From positions 1 through 6,316 of the forward strand of contig DATEVL010000055.1 of assembly GCA_035281845.1 (NCBI GenBank): 6,316 bases of DNA, read 5' to 3'. Positions 1 through 4,740 of the stretch are shown here, in pieces. Position 1 is the first letter of the stretch. The number at the start of each line of letters is the position of its first letter. Below the pieces are notes generated by a model that saw nothing but the letters and a program-made list of their open reading frames with translations, had not been told where the DNA came from and did no database searches. The position numbers were made by a program, and so were the translations under genes. This stretch comes from DATEVL01 sp035281845 (GTDB lineage Bacteria > Chloroflexota > Anaerolineae > Anaerolineales > E44-bin32).

Positions 1-3
1 CTG

Positions 4-34
4 GGGGGAGGGGCAGGCTCATTGCCCCTCCCCC
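4..34 (-). terminator. GC-rich hairpin downstream of the MDR dehydrogenase, candidate terminator
   Basis: A perfect 12-bp inverted repeat pairs GGGGGAGGGGCA (4-15) with TGCCCCTCCCCC (23-34) around a 7-nt loop. It starts about 30 nt past the stop codon of the dehydrogenase that ends at 66, which is where a transcription terminator would sit. The window ends 3 nt beyond the hairpin, so a following T-run cannot be seen. It could instead be a REP-like repeat or the meeting point of two converging genes. Confidence 0.5.
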
Positions 35-65
35 TGGCCCCTGGGAGACGAAGGCGACGCCGTCC

Positions 66-1271
66 TCAAATCATGAACGTGACCTTGATCGACCCACTCT
101 TCTTGTGCAAGGCGGTATTGATCGCCGTCCGATACTCGGCCAAGGGGAAGCGATGGGTGATCAACCCCGTCGTGCTCAGGCGGCCGGCGCGCAAATGCTC
201 GATCACCAGCTCGAAGGTGTGACGGGGCCGGCCGTCGCCGTGCTCGGCCCCAAACGTATGCGAGCCGATCAAGTCGACTTCCTGGTACCAGACCGGATTC
301 AGGTCGACTCGCAAGAGGGCGAGGTCGATGCCGACCAGCACGACGGTCCCCTGGGCGCGTGCCCAGCGGAGCGAGTCGTAGATGGTGCGGGCGCCGCCGA
401 CGCAGTCGTAGATGAGGTCGAAGCCTCCCAGCAGCATGCCGCGGTTGAGCGGAGCCCGATAGAGCTTGGCCCCGGTTCGCTCGGCGGCCTGCGCGTACAG
501 GTCGCTTCCTCCCAGCACGGCCTCCGCCCCAAGTCGCCGCGCCGCCTCGGCCTGGTGGGGGTACCGCGCCAGCACGGTCAGGTGACTCTCGGGCGCGATG
601 AGCTTGACGCACTGCGCGGTCAGCAGGCCGATGATCCCGGCGCCGACGATCAGCACGTGCTCGCCGTCGCGCGGCGGCCGACGCAGCACTCCGTGCAACG
701 CCACCGCCATCGGTTCGACCAGCGACGCCTGATCGTCGTCGAGACCGTCCGGCACAGCGCGCACTTCGCTCTCATGCGCGGTGTAGCCATCGCCCCAGCC
801 GCCGCCGACACCAGTCGGCCCGCGGCCGAGCGATGCGTTCTCGCACAGGCGGGTGTCACCGGCGGCGCAGAAGCGGCAAGGTGGATCGATTTCCTGGGTG
901 AAGCAAGTGGGACCGGTGAAGCGCGACTCCATCACCACACGCTGGCCGGGCCGAATGCCCCGGACCTGCGGCCCGACCTCGACGACCTCGCCGACAACTT
1001 CGTGGCCAAGGTAGAAGCGCTCGTTGCCGGGCAGTGCCAGTGGGGCGGCCGCCGGATCGGCCTTGACCAACAGCAGCGACAGATCGCTGGCGCAGATGCC
1101 GCACTGACGAGTGCGGACCCTGAGCCAGCGCGGCCCCGGCAGAGCCGGCTCCGGCATTTCGACGACTCGCGCGTGAGACAGCGGGCTCCATACGACGCCC
1201 GGCCACAGCCGCCGAAGGTACTTGACCGTCAGGGCGCGCGGGATGTTCTTGTCGATGTAGATGGCCCGCAT
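66..1271 (-). CDS. Zn-dependent medium-chain dehydrogenase (alcohol/polyol dehydrogenase type)
   Basis: This 401-residue protein belongs to the zinc-containing MDR (alcohol/sorbitol/threonine dehydrogenase) superfamily, which oxidises alcohols or polyols with NAD(P) in the cytoplasm. The catalytic domain has CGICASD at 57-63, with C60 the expected zinc ligand, and GHE at 89-91 (H90, E91). LVEPMAVALHG at 184-194 offers E186 as the third ligand, as in sorbitol dehydrogenase rather than the Cys of liver ADH. C123, C132, C135 and C143 form a structural-zinc-like cluster, with a wider first spacing than the usual C-x2-C-x2-C-x7-C. The nucleotide-binding GAGIIG lies at 210-215. Compared with typical members of about 350 residues, the N-terminus and the segment before GHE are expanded. 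The ATG at 1271 follows GGAGG (1276-1280) at a short 4-nt spacing. Substrate and cofactor preference cannot be read from the sequence. It is separated from the upstream gene by 104 bp of palindromic repeats, so it may have its own transcript. Confidence 0.9.
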   Translation of the reverse strand: MRAIYIDKNIPRALTVKYLRRLWPGVVWSPLSHARVVEMPEPALPGPRWLRVRTRQCGICASDLSLLLVKADPAAAPLALPGNERFYLGHEVVGEVVEVGPQVRGIRPGQRVVMESRFTGPTCFTQEIDPPCRFCAAGDTRLCENASLGRGPTGVGGGWGDGYTAHESEVRAVPDGLDDDQASLVEPMAVALHGVLRRPPRDGEHVLIVGAGIIGLLTAQCVKLIAPESHLTVLARYPHQAEAARRLGAEAVLGGSDLYAQAAERTGAKLYRAPLNRGMLLGGFDLIYDCVGGARTIYDSLRWARAQGTVVLVGIDLALLRVDLNPVWYQEVDLIGSHTFGAEHGDGRPRHTFELVIEHLRAGRLSTTGLITHRFPLAEYRTAINTALHKKSGSIKVTFMI

Positions 1272-1291
1272 CGAGCCTCCGAGGAACCGTA

Positions 1292-1336
1292 GCCGCAGGC
1301 TTTAGCCTGCGCCGGGAGCAGCCTGAAGGCTGCGGC
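1292..1336. repeat. Double palindrome, candidate interspersed REP-like repeat
   Basis: Two small palindromes lie side by side: CGCAGGCT (1294-1301) with AGCCTGCG (1304-1311), and GCAGCCT (1318-1324) with AGGCTGC (1327-1333). The outer arms 1292-1310 and 1318-1336 are also inverted copies of each other, matching at 16 of 19 positions, so the block can fold as two hairpins or one large one. Very similar 'GCAGGCT..AGCCTGC' words are common as dispersed intergenic repeats in several GC-rich environmental phyla; that comparison is from memory. It may also act as an mRNA-stabilising or terminating structure between the acetyltransferase and the dehydrogenase. Confidence 0.65.
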
Positions 1337-1350
1337 CACAACGGTCTCTG

Positions 1351-1371
1351 ACCACTCACCACCGACCACTG
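1351..1371. repeat. Three tandem heptamers ACCAC(T/C)(C/G)
   Basis: The heptamers ACCACTC (1351-1357), ACCACCG (1358-1364) and ACCACTG (1365-1371) follow each other without gaps. They sit just after the end of the acetyltransferase gene and beside the double palindrome. They resemble the short heptamer tandem repeats found between genes in some bacteria. With only three copies, chance is possible and no function is implied. Confidence 0.45.
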
Positions 1372-1375
1372 CCCC

Positions 1376-2176
1376 CTATCCCGCGGCGGCGCGCACGCTC
1401 AGGCGCACGTCGGCGCAGCGCTCGCATCCCGCCCGATCGCAGAGCAAGGCCCGCGGGTCCGCCCGGATCCAGCCGGCGGCGACGTGGATCAGGTCGCGCA
1501 GGGGGATGGCGCTGATCTCCTGGCCGGCGACGGTTGTGCGCCGGACGACTCCTTCGAGTCGACTTTCGACGGCCTGGAAACCATCCGAGCACCCGGGGAA
1601 TCGAGGGCAGGTCATGACACCGTCCTCGGTGAGCGCCCAGCGGGTGAACTGCCTGCGTCCGGCGACACGCTCGGCATGATGCAGGCTGATGTTGCGGCGA
1701 TGGTCCACACCGATCAGCAGGACGTCGGCGTCACCTTCCGCCAGCCAGCGCACGGGTCCCAGCGGCTCCTCAAGCGTCTGCGCCGCCAGGGCCTCCCCCG
1801 CGCGCACACCGCAAAAGGAAAGCGCCGGGTGCGACGACCGTTGGCTTGATGGCTGCCGTCGGAAGGCTTCGGCCACTTCGCCGAGGTCTGAGTCGACAGG
1901 CAAGTCGCGGCGGAAGAACTCCGCCTCCAAGTTGGCCGGGGCGTCCCCGTAGCGCAGGCCGTTATCGGGCGGACCGAACGGCGGGGTGACCAGCGTGCGC
2001 TGAGTGAAGGCCGGTGAGACGACGATCTCGCAGGTCGCCGTCAGCGCTCCCACCAGCGCCTGCGGGCCGCCTACGTCCGGCGCAAACGGGACGAGCGAGG
2101 CATGGGCGAGGACGCGGCTGTTGGGCCCCAGCCCGAGATCGCGAAACGCCGAGATCCACTCGCGGTACGCAGGCAT
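1376..2176 (-). CDS. AAC(3)-family (antibiotic_NAT) acetyl-CoA-dependent N-acetyltransferase
   Basis: This 266-residue protein has the layout of the aminoglycoside 3-N-acetyltransferase family, whose members transfer acetyl from acetyl-CoA to an amine. Family marks seen in order are VLAHASL at 22-28, GGPQALVGAL at 36-45, the PAFT motif at 55-58, and RSSHPALSFCGVRAG at 113-127. These are followed by VLLIGVDHRRNISLHHAE at 152-169, the expected active-site segment with H166 and E169. The length fits the family (about 260-290). The C-terminus carries C246-x4-C251-x2-C254, and C190 and C196 lie nearby, which could bind a metal. The ATG at 2176 lies 7 bp after the enoyl-CoA hydratase stop with only a weak Shine-Dalgarno, so it is probably translated by coupling from that gene. 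Many chromosomal members have no proven antibiotic substrate (Bacillus YokD is an uncharacterised example, FrbF a biosynthetic one). Resistance should therefore not be assumed. Confidence 0.85.
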   Translation of the reverse strand: MPAYREWISAFRDLGLGPNSRVLAHASLVPFAPDVGGPQALVGALTATCEIVVSPAFTQRTLVTPPFGPPDNGLRYGDAPANLEAEFFRRDLPVDSDLGEVAEAFRRQPSSQRSSHPALSFCGVRAGEALAAQTLEEPLGPVRWLAEGDADVLLIGVDHRRNISLHHAERVAGRRQFTRWALTEDGVMTCPRFPGCSDGFQAVESRLEGVVRRTTVAGQEISAIPLRDLIHVAAGWIRADPRALLCDRAGCERCADVRLSVRAAAG

Positions 2177-2183
2177 CCCGTTC

Positions 2184-2957
2184 TCAGGTCCCCGTCCACT
2201 CCGGCTTGCGTTTGGCGGTGAAGGCCTGCATCCCTTCCTTCTGGTCGTGAGTGCTGAAGAGGAAGTAGAAGGCGCGACGCTCGTCGGCCACGCCGTCGGC
2301 CAGGAACGATTCGAAGGCGTGGTTGACCGCCTCCTTCCCCAGCCGGACGGCGAGCGGAGCGCGGGCTGCGATCTCGTTCGCCAGCCGAATCGCCTCGTCC
2401 AGGTAAGCCTCCAGCGGGACCACCCGATTGACCAGGCCGAAGGTTTGCGCCTCGTTCGCTGTGAGGGTCCGGTTGTTGAGGACGACCTCCATGGCGACGG
2501 CCTTTCCGACCGCGCGTGTCAGACGTTGCGTCCCACCGGCGCCGGGCATCACGCCCAAGTTGATTTCGGGCTGGCCGAAGCGCGCCGTCTCGGAGGCGAC
2601 GATCATGTCGCAGGCCATCGCCAGTTCGTTGCCTCCGCCCAGGCACCAGCCCGAGACGGCGGCGATGACCGGTTTGCGGATGCGGCGGATGCGATCCCAC
2701 TTGCCGATCCGATCGGAGAGCAACATTTCCACAGACGAGGCGTCTGCCATCTCCTTGATGTCGGCGCCGGCGGCGAAGGCGCGGTCATCGCCGGTGATCA
2801 CCATGGCGCCAATCTTCGGATCGGCATCGTAGCCTTCCAGGGCCCGGGCTACCTCCTCCATCACCGCCCCGTTGAGGGCGTTCATCGCCTCCGGGCGGTT
2901 GATCCGAATCAAGCCGGCGCGCTCGCGGATCTCGGTTTGGATGATCGTCGTGCCCAT
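2184..2957 (-). CDS. Enoyl-CoA hydratase (crotonase family)
   Basis: This 257-residue protein catalyses hydration of trans-2-enoyl-CoA to 3-hydroxyacyl-CoA, a step of fatty-acid beta-oxidation and related acyl-CoA pathways in the cytoplasm. The crotonase fold is complete. FAAGADIKEM at 61-70 and GWCLGGGNELAMACD at 103-117 form the CoA/oxyanion-hole loops, and FGQPEINLGVMPGAGGTQRL begins at 127. Both catalytic glutamates of true hydratases are present, E111 (in GGGNE) and E131 (in GQPE), and the sequence is close in pattern to mitochondrial short-chain enoyl-CoA hydratase up to the EGMQAFTAKRKP end at 241-252. An in-frame ATG exists at 3095, but its extra 46 residues have no family character. 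The ATG at 2957 has AAGGGAG 5 nt upstream and gives the normal length. The gene is followed at 7 bp by the AAC(3)-like acetyltransferase, so the two probably share a transcript. No thiolase or 3-hydroxyacyl-CoA dehydrogenase of the classic pathway is in the window. Confidence 0.95.
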   Translation of the reverse strand: MGTTIIQTEIRERAGLIRINRPEAMNALNGAVMEEVARALEGYDADPKIGAMVITGDDRAFAAGADIKEMADASSVEMLLSDRIGKWDRIRRIRKPVIAAVSGWCLGGGNELAMACDMIVASETARFGQPEINLGVMPGAGGTQRLTRAVGKAVAMEVVLNNRTLTANEAQTFGLVNRVVPLEAYLDEAIRLANEIAARAPLAVRLGKEAVNHAFESFLADGVADERRAFYFLFSTHDQKEGMQAFTAKRKPEWTGT

Positions 2958-2962
2958 GGCGT

Positions 2963-2969
2963 CTCCCTT
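2963..2969 (-). promoter_or_regulatory. Ribosome-binding site of the enoyl-CoA hydratase gene
   Basis: On the minus strand AAGGGAG lies 5 nt before the ATG at 2957. It decides the start: the reading frame stays open up to an ATG at 3095, but the good Shine-Dalgarno and the family length both select 2957. Confidence 0.7.
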
Positions 2970-3202
2970 CGACTCACTCCGCGTGGCAGTGGACACCAGC
3001 ATAGCTCGCTTCGAAGGCCAACTTCTCTTCCCTGTCTCCGCTAGACCTCCCGCCCAAACCGACTCCTCGCCACTGAGGGGCCCTCGGCAAGCCATGCGGA
3101 GCGCTCCAACGTACGCGAGGCTTCGGCCACTGCCTACAATTTGAGAGCTGGGCTGGGGCTACTTGGCGCCCAATGGCCTCTAGCTCTTGGAGGGCCTGGC
3201 TT

Positions 3203-3332
3203 CGCCCCTTCGCTCTTTACGCCCCTTCGCCCTCTACAGGGCGCCAAGGGCGGGCGCCCCCAGGGGGCAGAGCGCCAAGGGCGGGCGCGCCCAGGGCGCA
3301 AATCCCCGCCCACTACAGGGCGCCAAGGGCGG
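3203..3332. repeat. GC-rich repeat cluster with a 31-bp tandem repeat
   Basis: Two adjacent 31-bp units (3241-3271 and 3272-3302) agree at 28 of 31 positions, both starting with the 17-mer GCGCCAAGGGCGGGCGC. A third partial copy, GCGCCAAGGGCGG, lies at 3320-3332. It is preceded by CTACAGG just as the first copy is (3234-3240 and 3313-3319). Next to it CGCCCCTTCGC occurs twice, at 3203-3213 and 3220-3230. CGCCCT (3228-3233) pairs with AGGGCG (3238-3243), and this stem can extend with CCCTT/AAGGG across a 2-nt bulge. GCCCCC-A-GGGGGC (3256-3268) is a further hairpin. The function is unknown. It could be a degenerate dispersed repeat, or a terminator-like structure after the DinB-like gene. Confidence 0.65.
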
Positions 3333-3380
3333 CAGGGCCAGAATTGTGAGTCGGCAGGGGGTCCTCCCTCCGCGACACAC

Positions 3381-3854
3381 TCATCCGCCTTCCAGTTGTC
3401 GCCGATGGTCTTCGCCATGCGCCACAGAACGTTCCACCCACCATTGCAGCGTGCGCTCGCCATAGAACGGGTGCGATCCGCTGCGACTCCAGGCCGCGGT
3501 GGGAGCGGCTTGCAGGACCTCCGCCCAGCCCTGACGCGCGGCCTGCCAGCGCTGGAGGATGGCCTCCGCCGGCTCATCCGGGTCATAGTGATTCGCCATC
3601 CAGGCTACCTCGTCGTAGTCTTCCAGTCGCGGCTGGTCCTCGCGCAGAATCCGCAGTAGGCGCGGGCCATACGCCTGCTCGTCGGCGGCGCGGACATGAA
3701 AGATCACCTGATGGGTCGACCATTCGCCGGGCCGGATCGGTGCGTGCAGGCTCGCCCTGTCCAGCCCGCGCAGGCGCTCCCGGTACGCATCCGGTTGAAG
3801 GCGGAAGCGTCCTTGCAGGCGGCCGCGGTAGTCGTCCAGCAGGTCGTCGGCCAT
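3381..3854 (-). CDS. DinB-like (DinB/YfiT superfamily) four-helix protein
   Basis: This 157-residue protein looks like a complete DinB-like metal-binding four-helix bundle. The superfamily includes thiol-dependent S-transferases (bacillithiol transferases) and mycothiol-dependent isomerases, but most members have no known reaction. The typical entry motif appears as GEWSTHQVIFHVRAADEQAY at 43-62. The likely metal ligands are H53 and the C-terminal H146 and H150, in HGEDHRRQ, which matches the family's H-x3-H-x2-Q end. It lies 26 bp downstream of another DinB-like gene, so the two are probably co-transcribed and may be old duplicates or form a heteromer. The ATG at 3854 was chosen because the longer in-frame start at 4166 would overlap the neighbouring gene by almost 290 bp and add about 100 Arg/Pro/Ala-rich residues without family character. 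The Shine-Dalgarno is poor, so translation coupling is likely. The specific substrate cannot be named. Confidence 0.82.
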   Translation of the reverse strand: MADDLLDDYRGRLQGRFRLQPDAYRERLRGLDRASLHAPIRPGEWSTHQVIFHVRAADEQAYGPRLLRILREDQPRLEDYDEVAWMANHYDPDEPAEAILQRWQAARQGWAEVLQAAPTAAWSRSGSHPFYGERTLQWWVERSVAHGEDHRRQLEGG

Positions 3855-3880
3855 CTCGGTTGCGTGAGGGGAGGACTCGT

Positions 3881-4555
3881 TCAGTGCGGACGGCTCCGCA
3901 GCCCGAGGATGTGCTGAGTGTGGTCGCGCTCGTGCCACAGGGTGCGGCGCAGTACTTTGCGCGCCGACCATACTTCCCCGGCCAGGGCGACCACGCCTGT
4001 TTGTCCGCTCAAGGCCGGCAGTTGCGCCACGAAATGCCGGCGGACTTGCTCGATCGCCTCCTGTGATTCGGGACTCAGCTCGCGGCGCGGGAACGCCAAT
4101 CCGATTCGGTCGAGATACCACAGCTCCGATGTCGCCACGTGATAGACGATGCCGGCCAAGGGCCATCGTTCGCCGGCGATGGGGCGCTGCATGTCGTCAT
4201 GACTCAGACCGTGCAGGGCCTGCAGCAAGTCCTTACGCGAGGCCGCCAGAAAACGCTGCACATCAGGCAGCTCGTCGGTGGTCACGGGCGGGCGGTCGGC
4301 GGCGAAGAAGGCGTTGACCTCGTACTCCGGTTCGTAAAGCCAGGCGCGCACGACTTCACTGACCACCATCGGCGGGGAAACCCCCGAGACGCGGATGCCA
4401 TGATCGCCGCACCAGGCGACGTAGTCTTCGACCGCCTTAGGTGCGGCGGCGATGGCCAAGTCGCGCTCGCTGTGCGAGGTGAAGCAGCCGGGCAGATCGG
4501 GTACATGGGCAATCCAGCGCCCGTCCATCTCCTCGGCGCATACGACGTAGGGCAT
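3881..4555 (-). CDS. HicB-like domain fused to a DinB-like domain
   Basis: This 224-residue protein has two parts. Residues 1 to about 58 resemble the HicB-like antitoxin fold: a short beta-strand start (MPYVVCAEEMDGRWIAHVPD), then LPGCFTSHSERDLAIAAAPKAVEDY with the usual 'D-LPGC-T-G/S' turn and helix. Residues from about 95 to 220 resemble a DinB-like four-helix bundle. The putative metal ligands are H139 (GIVYHVATSE) and H208 and H212 (WHERDHTQHI). No HicA-type toxin gene lies next to it, so the first part is better seen as a reused RNase-H-like sensing or binding fold than as half of a toxin-antitoxin pair; that is inference. A second DinB-like gene follows at 26 bp. The ATG at 4555 directly touches the end of a MITE-like insertion. 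The present sequence before it (GGAACGGGACACTAG) offers only a weak ribosome-binding site. The catalytic role, if any, is unknown. Confidence 0.82.
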   Translation of the reverse strand: MPYVVCAEEMDGRWIAHVPDLPGCFTSHSERDLAIAAAPKAVEDYVAWCGDHGIRVSGVSPPMVVSEVVRAWLYEPEYEVNAFFAADRPPVTTDELPDVQRFLAASRKDLLQALHGLSHDDMQRPIAGERWPLAGIVYHVATSELWYLDRIGLAFPRRELSPESQEAIEQVRRHFVAQLPALSGQTGVVALAGEVWSARKVLRRTLWHERDHTQHILGLRSRPH

Positions 4556-4571
4556 CTAGTGTCCCGTTCCG
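4556..4571 (+). repeat. Terminal inverted repeat, left end of the MITE-like element
   Basis: CTAGTGTCCCGTTCCG is the exact reverse complement of the right end at 4725-4740. It begins one base outside the ATG of the HicB-DinB gene. Beyond the 16 bases the two ends no longer match. Confidence 0.85.
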
Positions 4572-4724
4572 CAGATAAGCGGACTCACTGCGTCTGGCAT
4601 GCCTCAGACCGCGGCCAGCGCGTTGACTCACTCGCTGCAGGCGCGCCTCCCCGATTCCCTGATACGCCACTCCCCCATCGGGCCCACCCTAGGGAAAGGC
4701 GGTGGCCATTCGAATGCGAACTTC

Positions 4725-4740
4725 CGGAACGGGACACTAG
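4725..4740 (-). repeat. Terminal inverted repeat, right end of the MITE-like element
   Basis: CGGAACGGGACACTAG is the exact reverse complement of the left end at 4556-4571. Its terminal CTA (4737-4739) is read on the minus strand as the TAG stop codon of the SDR gene. Confidence 0.85.

Larger units (their letters stand above)
2958..3380. other. 423-bp intergenic region with palindromes and GC-rich repeats
   Basis: No convincing gene is seen between the DinB-like gene and the hydratase gene. The half next to the hydratase (2958-3130) is the likely place for its promoter, but no clear -35/-10 pair was found. It holds small palindromes, GGAGCGCTCC (3098-3107) and GAGGG-G-CCCTC (3075-3085), which could be operator-like or accidental. 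The other half (3134-3340) is very GC-rich and repeated, with a 31-bp tandem repeat and several hairpins. It may end transcription of the DinB-like genes. Open frames here look like by-products of high GC. Confidence 0.6.
4556..4740. mobile_element. MITE-like non-autonomous element, IS630/Tc1 type ends
   Basis: The segment is bounded by perfect 16-bp inverted repeats, CTAGTGTCCCGTTCCG (4556-4571) and CGGAACGGGACACTAG (4725-4740). With TA taken as the duplicated target (4557-4558 and 4738-4739), the mobile part is 179 bp. IS630-family elements are known to duplicate TA and to prefer TA within CTAG, which is exactly what flanks it. The interior has no transposase-like reading frame. It contains small palindromes (GTCTG/CAGAC at 4592-4609, CCCTAGGG at 4687-4694, CATTCGAATG at 4707-4716). 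It sits between the stop codon of the SDR gene and the start codon of the HicB-DinB gene without harming either. The family assignment rests on the ends and target only; another family with a 4-bp CTAG duplication would look the same. Confidence 0.78.

Noticed and set aside
105..1292. 395-codon open frame on the plus strand
   Set aside because: It lies exactly opposite the MDR dehydrogenase, whose motifs are complete. The plus-strand translation has no recognisable family pattern and is a usual effect of high GC.
1376..2176. Aminoglycoside resistance gene
   Set aside because: The family match is good, but many chromosomal members have other or unknown substrates, and there is no resistance-gene context such as an integron or a complete transposon.
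2004..3044. 346-codon open frame on the plus strand
   Set aside because: It is antisense to the enoyl-CoA hydratase and the start of the acetyltransferase gene, both clearly real. Its translation shows no family motif.
2958..3095. Longer start of the enoyl-CoA hydratase at 3095
   Set aside because: The added 46 residues have no crotonase character, while the ATG at 2957 has a good ribosome-binding site and gives the standard length.
3098..3107. Palindrome GGAGCGCTCC as an operator upstream of the hydratase
   Set aside because: It is a single short palindrome about 140 bp from the start codon with no second site and no regulator gene nearby, so it is not enough to call an operator.
3855..4166. 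Longer start of the second DinB-like gene at 4166
   Set aside because: It would overlap the upstream HicB-DinB coding sequence by nearly 290 bp, and the added residues are Arg/Pro/Ala-rich without family pattern.
3881..4555. HicBA toxin-antitoxin system
   Set aside because: Only a HicB-like module is present. No small HicA-type protein (dsRBD-like, about 60-80 residues) was found on either side, and the module is fused to a DinB-like domain.
4437..4670. 77-codon minus-strand frame crossing the MITE-like element and the HicB-DinB gene
   Set aside because: It runs out of phase through a real gene and has no transposase-like or other motif.
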